The notes beneath the pieces are model-generated. The model was not told the origin of the DNA and ran no database searches. It saw only the letters and a list, made by a program, of their open reading frames with translations. From Desulfovibrio sp. MES5 (GTDB taxonomy: Bacteria > Desulfobacterota > Desulfovibrionia > Desulfovibrionales > Desulfovibrionaceae), in the NCBI RefSeq assembly GCF_002237645.1, contig NZ_MJUZ01000002.1, forward strand, positions 1-64,000: a DNA stretch of 64,000 bases, written 5' to 3'. Both the position numbers and the translations under genes were made by a program. Positions 52,297 through 61,740 of this stretch are shown piece after piece. Numbering within the stretch: the stretch's first letter is position 1; each line of letters starts with the position of its first letter.

Positions 52297-54663
52297 TTAC
52301 TTGGCCTGCTGGTCCCCTGAGGTTGACTGGGCAGGTGCGGAAGCCTCTGCCGGGGCAGCCGTCGGGGCCGCAGCGGGAGCGGGAACCTGCGGCGCGGCGC
52401 TGACGCTGTCGTCAGCCTTAGCCGCATCAGGCTGCGCGGCCGGCGCTGCCTCCACCGTCGGAGCAGCGGGCTCAGCTTTGGCGGCATCAGCAGGCCCGGA
52501 GGCTCCGGGGGCCGCACCCTCACCCGCAGTTCCGGGCGCTTGCGTTGGCGTGCCAGCGGCATTGCCGTTTTTGCCAAATTTGCCGTCCGTTTCTTCCATC
52601 ACCTTGGCATCGTAGTCCGCGGCTTCCGACGCGGCCTTTTCGAGCGCCTTTTCAATGGGAGACGTCTGCTTGTCCGAATCCGGCTTGGCGCTTTCCGGAG
52701 CTGGTGTCTGGGGCGCGGCGGCGTCAGGCGAGGCCGCTTCGGGAGTAGCGGATTCGCCAGCTGGCGCGGTAGGGGCAGCGCTTTCCGGGGCCGGGGTTTC
52801 ACTGGCGGGAGCTTCAGGCGCGGTCGCGGGCGCGGGGTTCAATATTTCTTCAAGATGGCTCAGTTTGGCCTGGGGAACGGCCTTGAGCTGCGGGCCAAGC
52901 AGCAGGGAGCCGGGCTGGGCCAGCAGGATGACGATGACTGTGCAGATGAGCAGCGCGCCGCCCATGCCGCCATGAGCGCCCTTGCGCACCATGCGGGCCA
53001 GCAGGATGGCGGCAGCAATGCATATGACGCCGATAATGGGCAGGGCCTTGAGGCCAAGAACCATTTCACGCTGATCAAGGGTGAGGGTGAACTTGAAGAA
53101 GCCGCCCATCCAGTCAAGCGTGGGGCCGAAGCCCGCCGCCGTCAGGGCCATGCCCGCGTGCAGCAGGCAGAGCGCGGCGAAGATGAAGAACAGGCGACCG
53201 CCCAGGCCCGTGAGGCGCAGCAGCGCCTTGCCCAGCAAGGGTGCAGCGAGGCATATGACGGTGAGAGCGGCGCTGACAGGATCATAGGCAGTGAGGCTCA
53301 GCACGGCGGCCACGGCGACGCCTATCCACATAAAGGCGATTCCGGCCCTGTCCTTGCGCGAGGACGCAAGGTCGCCGGGGGCCGTGCGCAGCACGCGAAC
53401 CCAGGAAACGCAGGCAACAATGGCCAGCCAGGGCAGCAGGCCCGCAGCGGCTATAAGCAGGGGCAGCCACCACTTGGCGCTGGGCCAGGGCCAGAGCATG
53501 AGGCGTTCGCCCAAGAATTTCAGATATCCGTCAGGCTGCTGCCACAGCATGACGCCGCCGAGCCAGCAGGCCACCATAAGAAGCAGGAGCACAAAACCCG
53601 TCACGCCGTCCAGTCCCTGCGCCCGGCGGAAAGTGCCCCGCCAGCCCAGGAAGAAGATACTGACGACCAGGGGCAGCATGATGTGGAACAGGCCCCCCGT
53701 GAGCCCGGCCAGCGCCGCCAGCACAAAGCCCGCAGGCAGGCTTATCCAGGCCTGGGGTTTTTGCCAGCCGTGGCAGAGCAGGGCCAGGGCAAAGAGGGTA
53801 AGGGCGGCGGCAAGACTTTCTGGCCCGGTAAAATGGGCCAGGGGCACAAAGAGCGGGGCGGCCAGAAGAATCATGCCTCCTGCCAGCGCCTCCTGCGAGT
53901 TCAGGCCTGCCACGCGGGACAGCGTCCACGCGCCCAAAAGGCAAAGCAGCGCGCCCGCAAGCCCCGCAAGGGGGAAGAGCAGGGGGCCAAAGCCCGGGCC
54001 AGCCATGGCCATGAGGCTCTGCATGCCCGCAAGATACCAGTGGTACACCGGCCAGTGGGCAAGGCCAGGAGCGGCCGGGGCGAGCCACAGTCCGGTCTGG
54101 CTGGTCTGGTTGAACACAAGGATGCTTTCAGCCTCGCGCGGGCAGTACAGGGCATTGCCCATAAAGGCGGGCCATGCCTGCGCCAGCAAGATCAGAAGCA
54201 GAAAAAACGGCCCGACGCGGCTGGCGGCTTCAAAAATCTTTTGTGCGGCATTGGGCTTAACCGGAGCATCGGGGGCCGTGCTGGCAGCTGCCGTGGCGGC
54301 GCTTTGCCCGTCGGCGGGTTTGCCCAGCTTGGCCCGCCATGAGGAAAGCATACCCCGGCCCTTGGGCTTGCCGTCATTCTGGCTGGCCGCGTTCTGGCCG
54401 TAGCCCTGCTGTACGGAGCCGGACGAAGAGCTGAAGCCGTGATCGTGCGCAGAGCCAGCGTTGTAGGAGTGCTGTGGAGCTTCCGGCGGGGAGGAGGCGT
54501 CCCGGTTCGCGGCTGTCTGGTCGCAAGACAGGGGGCCTGCCCCCTGCGCGTTGCCAGCCGCGTTGGCCTGAGCGTCCTTGCCGGGCCCGCTGGAAGGGGC
54601 ATGGTCCGCATTATCCACGCGGCTGTGCTGGTCGTCTTCAGGCTTGGTGGGGTTCTGGGTCAT
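52297..54663 (-). CDS. large membrane protein with low-complexity ends (possible GT-C glycosyltransferase)
   Basis: 788 residues. A ~145-residue N-terminal low-complexity cytosolic part (Ala/Gln/Ser/Asn) is followed by about 11-12 hydrophobic segments between 147 and 600, then a ~180-residue Ala/Pro/Glu/Ser tail. The first loop after segment 1 has LYCPREAESILVFNQT, where ArnT/PMT-type GT-C enzymes carry an acidic catalytic motif, and the helix count fits that fold. The start overlaps the upstream lipoprotein stop by 4 bases (ATGA), so the two should act together at the envelope. Family assignment is tentative. Confidence 0.65.
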   Translation of the reverse strand: MTQNPTKPEDDQHSRVDNADHAPSSGPGKDAQANAAGNAQGAGPLSCDQTAANRDASSPPEAPQHSYNAGSAHDHGFSSSSGSVQQGYGQNAASQNDGKPKGRGMLSSWRAKLGKPADGQSAATAAASTAPDAPVKPNAAQKIFEAASRVGPFFLLLILLAQAWPAFMGNALYCPREAESILVFNQTSQTGLWLAPAAPGLAHWPVYHWYLAGMQSLMAMAGPGFGPLLFPLAGLAGALLCLLGAWTLSRVAGLNSQEALAGGMILLAAPLFVPLAHFTGPESLAAALTLFALALLCHGWQKPQAWISLPAGFVLAALAGLTGGLFHIMLPLVVSIFFLGWRGTFRRAQGLDGVTGFVLLLLMVACWLGGVMLWQQPDGYLKFLGERLMLWPWPSAKWWLPLLIAAAGLLPWLAIVACVSWVRVLRTAPGDLASSRKDRAGIAFMWIGVAVAAVLSLTAYDPVSAALTVICLAAPLLGKALLRLTGLGGRLFFIFAALCLLHAGMALTAAGFGPTLDWMGGFFKFTLTLDQREMVLGLKALPIIGVICIAAAILLARMVRKGAHGGMGGALLICTVIVILLAQPGSLLLGPQLKAVPQAKLSHLEEILNPAPATAPEAPASETPAPESAAPTAPAGESATPEAASPDAAAPQTPAPESAKPDSDKQTSPIEKALEKAASEAADYDAKVMEETDGKFGKNGNAAGTPTQAPGTAGEGAAPGASGPADAAKAEPAAPTVEAAPAAQPDAAKADDSVSAAPQVPAPAAAPTAAPAEASAPAQSTSGDQQAK

Positions 54664-56930
54664 TGATTCGCTCCTTCAGAGGTTACCGCCTGTCCCACGA
54701 GCAGCACATGCCGGGACTGGCGGGCGTCAAGGTCAAGTTCCACAGTATGCCCCTGCACGGGCAGGTTCTGGCCGTTCAGGATATTTCGGGCGCCGCGTGC
54801 CGGGGTTGGCAGGGTGCAGGCAAGGCGCTGGCTTTTGTCGGAAAAATTGGCGGCCAGCAGCCAGTAGCCGCCGCCGGGCAAGGCGCTCAGCACGCCCACG
54901 CAGCCTGCGGGGCCGGAAAAAATGGAAATCACGCGCCCCGCAGCCAGACCGGCCTCGCGGCGGGCGCGCAAAAGCGCGGCCAGTTCGTGAACAAAGCTCT
55001 GTTTGTCGGCCCACTGTCTGTCCAGAGCGCCGAAAGCCAGGGGCGCTGGCGGCACTGACCCCACAAGGCCCAGGCGCTCATCCCACAGGGGCACGTTGCC
55101 CATGCTGCGCGGCATGCCCGCCGGGGGCTGCGGCAGATTGAGCGCGCCTGTCATGTCCTGCGGGCTGATAAAGGCCAGACCCGGAAGCCCTATGCGAAAA
55201 GAAAGCAGCAGCAATACCGTTTGCCGCATGGCCGCAGCCTGCGCGGGGCGGGCGGCGGATGTGGCGTCCAGCCCAAGGGCCAGGGCCGCAAGGCCAGCCT
55301 GCGTAGTCCACAGCGTGGTATCTTCGGGCGAGGCTTTTGCCAGTTGCTGCGCCCGGCGCACCATATCTCTTCCCTGGGGCAGGTCCAGCAGGGGCCGCCA
55401 GTCTATGCTCTGCAAGTCCTTTTGCCCACGCGCCAGACGGCTGTGATCCACGCCCTGCTCCAGCGAGGCGCGCAAAAGCCGGACCAGGGGGGCGGCGTCG
55501 CCACTCAGCAGGGCGTATGCCGCAGCGGGTTCGGTAATGACGTCGCGCGTAAAATCCACTGCCGTGTCCAGCACCGCCCTGGTCAGGGAGGGCGGCAGAA
55601 CGTCATCCTGCATGGCCCAGCCGCCATAGCGGTGTATCTCGCGCGAAAGGGCGTCCAGCGCTTCCAGCCCTGGCGTCAGTTCCGCCAGACTGGACGTATC
55701 GGCCTGGCGGCTGGCAGATTGGCCTTTTGTTTTGCTCACTGACGGCATCATGCCCTGGCCTGCTCCCTGTCCAGACGTCGCATTTGCCTGTGCGGCGGGC
55801 ACATCCAGCCCCATGAGCGCTTCCAGGCGCAGACCTGCAAGGGTATGTTGCTGCAAGCCGGTATGGCGGATGACCGCTGCCGAAAATATGCGCCTGGCCT
55901 GACCCGAGGGGTCCTGCCAGAGTAGTACGGGGCGCAGTGCGTCCCCGCTGTAGCGGTAAACCCAGCGCCGGGTCTGTCCGTCCGCCCCGCGCACCTCGCC
56001 CGTGACGGCCCAGCCGCCGGGGGTTGCCCAGGGCAGGGTGTCGCGGCTGAGGCCTGGGGGCAGAAGTCCCCGCTGCACAAGGGTCTGCACGGCCTGCGGG
56101 CGCAGGGGCAGGCAGTCCCATTCATCACCGGTGACAGGCAGGGCGTCCCAGTCTTTTTGCGGCACGGCCATCATGGCATAGAGACCGTCAAAACGCGAGG
56201 CGCGACGGGCCTGTAGGATAAAGTCCGGCCCAAATCCCGTGGCGGCTGGCGGCAGTTCGCCGCCCATCTGGATGTCCTGTTTTTCCAGACGGGACGCGGT
56301 GCTCTCAAAATCTTCCTCAGTCCCCATGGCCGGATCCAGGCGCAGGGCCGTCACGTTGACGCCGCCGGGCGTGGACATTTTCTGGCTGCCCCAGATATCG
56401 CCCTTTTCGCCAGTGGGCGCGGCAAACAGTCCGTTCAGGCCTGCCTGACCCAGAAATTCCGGCAGCCCGGACAGGCCGAGCGCCCTCCAGAAGGGATGAC
56501 CCGCCGTGACCGTATGCGGATTCACGTCCAGCCATGAAGGCGCTGCGGAGAGCAGCAGGGGAACCCGGCGGGCAGCGGCGCTGTTGCGCCAGATGCGTTC
56601 CGTACCGGAAACCTGAGCGGTCAGCTCCTGGGTGGAGCCGAGCATGGATTGGCGCTCAAGCCACTGCAGATAGCCCGGATCAGCGCGCGGCAGGACGCCG
56701 TTTGAGGCGGACGCAGCTTGAGATGCGCCGGATGCGCGCCGCGCCGCGCCCTCCTGCCGTGGCGTGCAGGCGCAAAGCAGCAGAGCCAGCACGCAGAAAA
56801 AGAGCGGCAAAAAGCGCAACGGCAACAATGAAGCCGCAGGAAAAGGGCGGCATTGCGCCGCGCACGTCGTGGGCCGCGTCAGCCCCGTGATCAGGACTGG
56901 GCCTCTTCCTCTGCCTTGGCCGTATTCCAC
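54660..56930 (-). CDS. large putative lipoprotein, amylase/trehalose-synthase-like tail
   Basis: About 756 residues from a GTG at 56930. A hydrophobic signal ending in a lipobox-like LLCAC (about 51-55) predicts a lipid-anchored periplasmic or outer-membrane protein. No catalytic motif is recognised. The last ~90 residues (IFSGPAGCVGVLSALPGGGYWLLAANFSD...) look like the beta-sandwich C-terminal domain of family-13 glycoside enzymes, which hints at a carbohydrate-related role. It overlaps mazG by 40 bases upstream and the membrane-protein gene by 4 bases downstream. Confidence 0.6.
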   Translation of the reverse strand: MEYGQGRGRGPVLITGLTRPTTCAAQCRPFPAASLLPLRFLPLFFCVLALLLCACTPRQEGAARRASGASQAASASNGVLPRADPGYLQWLERQSMLGSTQELTAQVSGTERIWRNSAAARRVPLLLSAAPSWLDVNPHTVTAGHPFWRALGLSGLPEFLGQAGLNGLFAAPTGEKGDIWGSQKMSTPGGVNVTALRLDPAMGTEEDFESTASRLEKQDIQMGGELPPAATGFGPDFILQARRASRFDGLYAMMAVPQKDWDALPVTGDEWDCLPLRPQAVQTLVQRGLLPPGLSRDTLPWATPGGWAVTGEVRGADGQTRRWVYRYSGDALRPVLLWQDPSGQARRIFSAAVIRHTGLQQHTLAGLRLEALMGLDVPAAQANATSGQGAGQGMMPSVSKTKGQSASRQADTSSLAELTPGLEALDALSREIHRYGGWAMQDDVLPPSLTRAVLDTAVDFTRDVITEPAAAYALLSGDAAPLVRLLRASLEQGVDHSRLARGQKDLQSIDWRPLLDLPQGRDMVRRAQQLAKASPEDTTLWTTQAGLAALALGLDATSAARPAQAAAMRQTVLLLLSFRIGLPGLAFISPQDMTGALNLPQPPAGMPRSMGNVPLWDERLGLVGSVPPAPLAFGALDRQWADKQSFVHELAALLRARREAGLAAGRVISIFSGPAGCVGVLSALPGGGYWLLAANFSDKSQRLACTLPTPARGARNILNGQNLPVQGHTVELDLDARQSRHVLLVGQAVTSEGANQ

Positions 56931-57688
56931 AGTTCGTCCTTCTCGTCGAGACTCAGGGCCGTAAAGTCCTGCCCCTGCTGGCGGGCCAGTTCTTCCATAC
57001 GGGCAAAGCGCTTCAGGAAGCGGCGCGTGGCGAGGTCAAGGGCCTCGCTGGCCTTGATGCCCTTGCGGCGTCCCAGTTCGGCAATGCTGAAAAGCAGGTC
57101 GCCCAGTTCGTGTTTTTGCGCCTCGGCATCGTTGCTGGCTGAGGCGTCCAGCCACTCCAGCCATTCGGCTTCAACCTGCTGCTCCACCTCTTCGTCCTCG
57201 GGCCAGGTGAACCCGATGCGGGCAGCCTTGGAGTGGATGCGATAGGCCTTCAGCAGGGGGGGCAGGCTTTCCGGCAGGCTGTCGTAGAGCCCCTTGGGCT
57301 TGCCTTCTTCGTCGGCATGCTCGGCCCTTTTAATCTTTTCCCAGGCTTTGAGCTGCTCGTCCAGGCTGTCAAAAACCGTGTCGCCAAAAACGTGAGGGTG
57401 GCGGCGGATCATCTTGGCCTTGTTGTTGTTGAGGGCGTCGGCAAAGGTGAACTGCCCTTCCTTTTCATACAGTCGGGCCACAAAAAGCAGCAGAAAGGCC
57501 ACATCGCCAAGCTCTTCGCGGATGTCGACCACATTGCCGGAGCGTATGGCGCTGACCAGCTCATGACTTTCTTCAATGATATAGTCGGCCAGGGACTGGG
57601 CGGTCTGCTCCTTGTCCCAGGGACAGCCCTCGGGGCTGGTGAGTTTGTCAATGACTCCCTGCAATTCTTCAACGGCGCTCTTTTCCAT
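56891..57688 (-). CDS. mazG: nucleoside triphosphate pyrophosphohydrolase MazG
   Basis: 265 residues with two MazG repeats. The first carries the Mg-binding helix pattern EESHELVSAI and EELGDVAFLLLF (about 40-70); the second has KHELGDLLFSIAELGRR (about 193-208). CPWDKEQT at the N-terminus and RRHPHVFGD are diagnostic. It cleaves (d)NTPs to the monophosphate and diphosphate, cleaning the pool and damping ppGpp signals. Second gene after cvpA (37-base gap) in a four-gene operon. Confidence 0.93.
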   Translation of the reverse strand: MEKSAVEELQGVIDKLTSPEGCPWDKEQTAQSLADYIIEESHELVSAIRSGNVVDIREELGDVAFLLLFVARLYEKEGQFTFADALNNNKAKMIRRHPHVFGDTVFDSLDEQLKAWEKIKRAEHADEEGKPKGLYDSLPESLPPLLKAYRIHSKAARIGFTWPEDEEVEQQVEAEWLEWLDASASNDAEAQKHELGDLLFSIAELGRRKGIKASEALDLATRRFLKRFARMEELARQQGQDFTALSLDEKDELWNTAKAEEEAQS

Positions 57689-57724
57689 AGAGTCTACGCT
57701 TCCTTGCCTGTTACGGATGCAGTG

Positions 57725-58213
57725 TTAAAGCCCAAGACGCGATACGAGGTCGGGCGGCAGCCAGCCCCGGACCTGCGCCGTGAGGGCGGTGAAATAGGGC
57801 GGCACGCGGCTGTGCTGCATAAAGGCCGCCTGTGAGAAATATTTTTGCAGCACAAGCATGCACAAAGACCACAAAAGCGCGCCCTTGGCAAAACCCAACG
57901 CGGCCCCGGCCAGCCTGTCGGCCCAGCTGACAAAAGAAAGCGAAAGAATTTTTTGCAGCAGGCGGGCCAGCAGGGCCACTGATATGAGCACCCCCAGAAA
58001 TACCAGCACATAGGCCGCAATGGTGCGCCACCCCGGATCAGAAATGAGGGTCAGGTGGGGCGAAAGCAGGTAGTGATAGGTGTGGGCAGCCCAAAAACCG
58101 CCCAACAGCGACACAATGCCCGCCACTTCGCCAACAAAGCCGTTAAGATAGCCGCGTCCGGCAAAGAACGCCAGCGTCAGAACAACAATGAGGTCAAAAA
58201 TATCCTGGCCCAT
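57725..58213 (-). CDS. cvpA: CvpA-family membrane protein
   Basis: 162 residues with four hydrophobic segments and the CvpA core FDLIVVLTLAFFAGRGYLNGFVGEV (about 4-28). Another block, LGFAKGALLWSLCM, lies near 118-131. CvpA was named for colicin V production and is linked to envelope stress and biofilm in several bacteria. GGGAG lies before the ATG. First gene of cvpA-mazG-lipoprotein-membrane protein. Confidence 0.88.
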   Translation of the reverse strand: MGQDIFDLIVVLTLAFFAGRGYLNGFVGEVAGIVSLLGGFWAAHTYHYLLSPHLTLISDPGWRTIAAYVLVFLGVLISVALLARLLQKILSLSFVSWADRLAGAALGFAKGALLWSLCMLVLQKYFSQAAFMQHSRVPPYFTALTAQVRGWLPPDLVSRLGL

Positions 58214-58820
58214 GGTTTCTCCCTGAACGTGCCCCTTGCGTGTGCCTTTCGCGCCGCGCTCTCACGCTTGCGCCAGCGGGCAGCGCCAGACACCATAGCA
58301 AAAGCGTGGGCGCGGCACAATGCGTCAGTCAAGGGCAGCGCCCCCCAGGCGGTCGGTAATGCCCTTTTGCAAAAAACCTGTTGTAGATCTGGCGGGAAAA
58401 CCGTTTTTCACGCCGGAGCGTCTGCAGGGTGAAGACGCTGGCGGCTGCAGGCGTCTGCCCACCGTGTACGCCCCCCGTGCATGACCAGTATCGAGCATGG
58501 CCGTCGAATGGCCAAGGGTGCTGGAGCAGATCTGCCGGGCCGGCGCGGCGCAGATGCGCTGCGATACGCCGCGACCTCATGTCGGAATTACGTAATGAGG
58601 TGAAGGCGCACGCAAAAATCATCGACGCCATGGCGGTTTTGACATGATCCGTACAGCGGTTACAGTGGGCGGGCATGGGTGCGGAAACGCACACGCGCAG
58701 GCCCCTGCTCAGGGTCCTGCTCTAAATTAGTTCAAGGCCAGTTCTGGGCCAGGTCAAGGCCCATGTAAGGGCCACGCAGGGAACGACCCGTTCGCATTTC
58801 ACTATATATGGAGATGAGCC
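58214..58820. other. intergenic, no gene seen
   Basis: Divergent gap between cvpA and mobA. Frames of up to ~120 codons are Arg/Cys-rich and look like shadows. A fragment TGCTCTAAATTAGTTCAAGG near 58718 recalls the AGAGCA repeat family. Confidence 0.5.
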
Positions 58821-59474
58821 ATGGTGGTACTGCAGGAAAGGGGCCCCGTCGCCGGGGTCGTGCTCGCGGGGGGGCTCTCCCGCCGGATGGGAAAGGACAA
58901 GGCTCTGGAGCGTCTGGCTGGGCCGACGGGATCGACCTCAGAGGATATGGCGGGCGGCAATGACGGCAGCATGCTGGCCCGTGTTCATTGTCTGGTGCGT
59001 TCCCTTGTGCCTGTGTGTTTTGTTTCCTGTCGCGCGGACACTCCCCGGCAGGGGTATGACTGCGTTTTTGACGCCGTACGGGGGGTCGGGCCCACGGCAG
59101 GCTTGCAGGCGGCTTTGCGACAGGCCGAAGATATGGGCTTTGCAGCCGTGCTGGCGCTTTCCTGCGATCTGCCCTTTATGGATGCCTCCACCTTGCGCAA
59201 ACTGCTCGCAGCCAGAAATGAAGCTCCGGCCACCAGCCTTGTCACCGCATACCGCGAGCGGCACACAGGACGCATTGAATCCCTCGTGGCTGTGTACGAG
59301 GTAGGGGCACTGCCGTATTTTGATCGTGCTCTCGTCCAGGGCCAGCGCAGGATTGCCAGTGTTATCCCACAGGAATTCCAGTGCCTTTTGGATTATGGCC
59401 CCGAAGAGGCCGCGCCTTTTTTCAACTGCAACAGCCCAGAAGACCTGGCTCTGGCTCAGGCCCGACTGTCATAG
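58821..59474 (+). CDS. mobA: molybdenum cofactor guanylyltransferase
   Basis: 217 residues. The nucleotidyltransferase motif LAGGLSRRMGKDKALE is at about 15-30, LSCDLPFMD near 113-121 carries the Mg-binding Asp, and NCNSPEDL near the end is a usual MobA closing block. It joins GMP to molybdopterin to give the bis-MGD form needed by formate dehydrogenase and similar enzymes. An insertion of about 20 residues after the first motif (GPTGSTSEDMAGGNDGS) is unusual. GGAGATGAG precedes the ATG. Upstream of the FmdE fusion gene, same strand. Confidence 0.92.
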   Translation: MVVLQERGPVAGVVLAGGLSRRMGKDKALERLAGPTGSTSEDMAGGNDGSMLARVHCLVRSLVPVCFVSCRADTPRQGYDCVFDAVRGVGPTAGLQAALRQAEDMGFAAVLALSCDLPFMDASTLRKLLAARNEAPATSLVTAYRERHTGRIESLVAVYEVGALPYFDRALVQGQRRIASVIPQEFQCLLDYGPEEAAPFFNCNSPEDLALAQARLS

Positions 59475-59475
59475 A

Positions 59476-59504
59476 AAATCACGATTTTTTAAAAAACGTG
59501 ATTT
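59476..59504 (+). terminator. AT-rich palindrome after mobA
   Basis: AAATCACG/CGTGATTT arms around a T-run/A-run centre just past the mobA stop; could act as a weak terminator or a protein-binding site. Confidence 0.5.
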
Positions 59505-59714
59505 ATCAATAATATCTTTTTGTTATAACCATATGCCATTCTGTGTCGGCCACAAGCTTTTGGCGGAAGCCCCCGTCATCCGTTCATAAAGGGCTGTTCG
59601 GCCATGTCGGAACAATGCGGTGAACAGGTAGCAATAAAGAGCAACTTGGCTTACACAAATCCTGAACATAGTCCCCCATCTGTCTGCATCCGGCAGCATT
59701 TTTTGGAGAAGCTC

Positions 59715-61397
59715 ATGAATATCGGCTCCTATACTTTTGACGAATTTCGCCGTCTGGCGGAGAATTTTCACGGTTATGCCGCTCCCGGCCTGCTTGTGGG
59801 CGGGTATATGGTTGAGCTGGCCAAGAGGCATGTGCCAGAAGGCACGCTTTTCGAAGCAGTGGTAGAATCCGGCAAATGCCTGCCCGACGCGGTGCAGTTG
59901 CTGACCCTGTGCAGCATCGGCAACGGCTGGATGAAGATACACAACCTGGGCCGCTATGCCGTGTCGCTTTTTGACAAGCATACGGGCGAAGGCGTGCGCG
60001 TGAGCGTTGATCCGGTAAAAATGGCCGCGTACCCCGAAATCGAAGCATGGTTTTTAAAGAAAAAAGCCAAAAAAGATCAGGATGTTCCCCGCCTTGAAGC
60101 CGAAATCGAACAGGCTGGCGACACCATTTGCAAGGTTGAGCCCATCAAGGTGAAGCGCCGCTTCATCGGGCACAAGCATATGTCGCGCATTGTCTGCTGT
60201 CCGGTGTGCGGGGAGGCCTATCCCGCTGAAGACGGCCCCGTGTGTCGGGGCTGTCAGGGCGAAGCCCCATATGTGGTTGCCCGGCGCGAAATAAAGGCCG
60301 CCGAGATCCACGAGGCCGCCACAGGCGTGCGCGTGGTGCCCGTGCAGGAAGCCGTGGGTCAGACCTTGGTTCACGATATGACCCGCATAGATCCTGGCCA
60401 GTTCAAGGGACCTGAATTCAAGGCGGGACAGCGCATCAGCGTGGGCGATATCTGCCGTCTGCAACAGATGGGGCGTTTTCATGTGGCGGTGACGGATGCC
60501 CCCGCCGGGGAAGGGGAGGTTCCTTCCTTTGCCTCTGGCGAGGACAGCCTTGTTCATGAGAATGAGGCGGCTGAGATTTTTGCCCGCCGCATGGCGGGTG
60601 AGGGCGTGAGTTATTCCCTGCCGCCCCGCGAGGGCAAGGTGGAATTTGTCGCGGCCAGGGACGGCCTTTTCAGCGTGGATGTGGAACGCATGCGCCGGTT
60701 TAACCTTGTGCCCGAAATAATGGTGGCTTCGCGGCAGGACGCCACCCTGGTCAAGCAGGACGGCCCCCTGGCAGGCACGCGGGCCATTCCGCTTTTCATT
60801 TCCCGTGAGCGGCTTTCACAGGCGCTTGAGGTTCTGGAAGGCGGGCCGCTCTTCAGCGTGCTGCCCCTGCGCAAGGCGCGCGTGGGCATTCTGGTGACAG
60901 GCACGGAAGTTTTTCAGGGCATAATCGAGGACAAGTTTATTCCCGTCATTACGGCCAAGGTTACCATGCTGGGGTGCAACGTGGTGAAGACGGACATTGT
61001 TCCCGACGACAGAAGCCTGATGGCCAAGGCCGTAGCCGGAATGCGCGAGGCCGGGGTTGACCTGCTGGTCACGACGGGCGGCCTTTCCGTTGATCCTGAC
61101 GATGTGACCCGGCATGCCATGATGGATGCCGGTTTGACCGACGTGCTGCACGGCGTGCCCGTGCTGCCGGGCACCATGAGCCTTATGGGGCGCATCCCCG
61201 GTCCCGATGGCGACATGCAGGTGCTCGGCGTGCCCGCCTGTGCGCTTTACTACAAGACAACCTTTCTGGACCTGGTGTTGCCGCGTCTGCTGGCCAACCG
61301 TGGGATCACCCGCGCCGAACTTGCGCGCATGGGCGACGGGGGCTACTGCCTTTCCTGCCATACCTGTACCTGGCCAAAGTGCTGGTTTGGCAAGTAG
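59715..61397 (+). CDS. FmdE domain / zinc ribbon / molybdopterin-binding (MoeA-Mog-like) fusion protein
   Basis: 560 residues. An FmdE-like domain (about 5-115: ENFHGYAAPGLLVGG, GKCLPDAVQLLTLCSIGNG) comes first. A C4 zinc ribbon follows, Cys161/162-x-x-Cys165 and Cys177-x-x-Cys180. The C-terminal half has the MoeA/MogA-type pocket VTGTEVF (about 432), TTGGLSVDPDDVTRHAM (about 488-504), and a Cys-rich tail with Cys545, 548, 551 and 556. FmdE occurs beside molybdenum/tungsten formylmethanofuran and formate enzymes. It likely serves Mo/W cofactor insertion. The start at 59715 has GGAGAAG upstream; an ATG at 59604 is less likely. Confidence 0.82.
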   Translation: MNIGSYTFDEFRRLAENFHGYAAPGLLVGGYMVELAKRHVPEGTLFEAVVESGKCLPDAVQLLTLCSIGNGWMKIHNLGRYAVSLFDKHTGEGVRVSVDPVKMAAYPEIEAWFLKKKAKKDQDVPRLEAEIEQAGDTICKVEPIKVKRRFIGHKHMSRIVCCPVCGEAYPAEDGPVCRGCQGEAPYVVARREIKAAEIHEAATGVRVVPVQEAVGQTLVHDMTRIDPGQFKGPEFKAGQRISVGDICRLQQMGRFHVAVTDAPAGEGEVPSFASGEDSLVHENEAAEIFARRMAGEGVSYSLPPREGKVEFVAARDGLFSVDVERMRRFNLVPEIMVASRQDATLVKQDGPLAGTRAIPLFISRERLSQALEVLEGGPLFSVLPLRKARVGILVTGTEVFQGIIEDKFIPVITAKVTMLGCNVVKTDIVPDDRSLMAKAVAGMREAGVDLLVTTGGLSVDPDDVTRHAMMDAGLTDVLHGVPVLPGTMSLMGRIPGPDGDMQVLGVPACALYYKTTFLDLVLPRLLANRGITRAELARMGDGGYCLSCHTCTWPKCWFGK

Positions 61398-61499
61398 GCG
61401 GGGACGCGGGCAGGGTTGATGCCTGATAGCATGTTTTTTCTTCTGCCCTGATGAAGGAAGAGCGCGGAAAGCAATCACATAACAAAGTGCAAAATAAAG

Positions 61500-61540
61500 G
61501 CGGCTGGCAGAACTGTGCTGGCTGCCTTTATTTTTTGTCA
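61500..61540 (+). terminator. terminator after the FmdE fusion gene
   Basis: Imperfect stem AAAGGCGGCTGGC / GCTGGCTGCCTTT with a short loop and ATTTTTTG after it, about 100 bases past the stop. Confidence 0.7.
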
Positions 61541-61599
61541 GGGCAACAGCGCTTCAGCCTGGGTTCGCACTCAAACCGCGTTGACGCCTGCATGCAGCC

Positions 61600-61740
61600 G
61601 ACCAGGGCATTGCAATATGGAAATGCTCTGGTACCATACTAAAATACAATGAGAATTTTAATGGGTGGGGGTGTGGTGGAGGCCCATTTTGTAAAAGTGG
61701 GCCTCCACCACAAAGCTGTCCACGGTGACATTGCTCTAAC
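61600..61740. repeat. composite repeat block with G-rich hairpin copy D
   Basis: Half unit GGAAATGCTCT at about 61619. The perfect 14-bp-arm hairpin is GTGGTGGAGGCCCA (61673-61686) with TGGGCCTCCACCAC (61698-61711). A half unit GTGACATTGCTCT follows at about 61725. Compared with copy B the left arm has T for G and the right arm A for C at the paired position, so pairing is kept. Confidence 0.8.

Noticed and set aside
52540..54342. A 600-codon plus-strand frame
   Set aside because: Mirror of the Ala/Pro-rich membrane protein; low-complexity Arg/Gln/Gly product typical of an antisense shadow.
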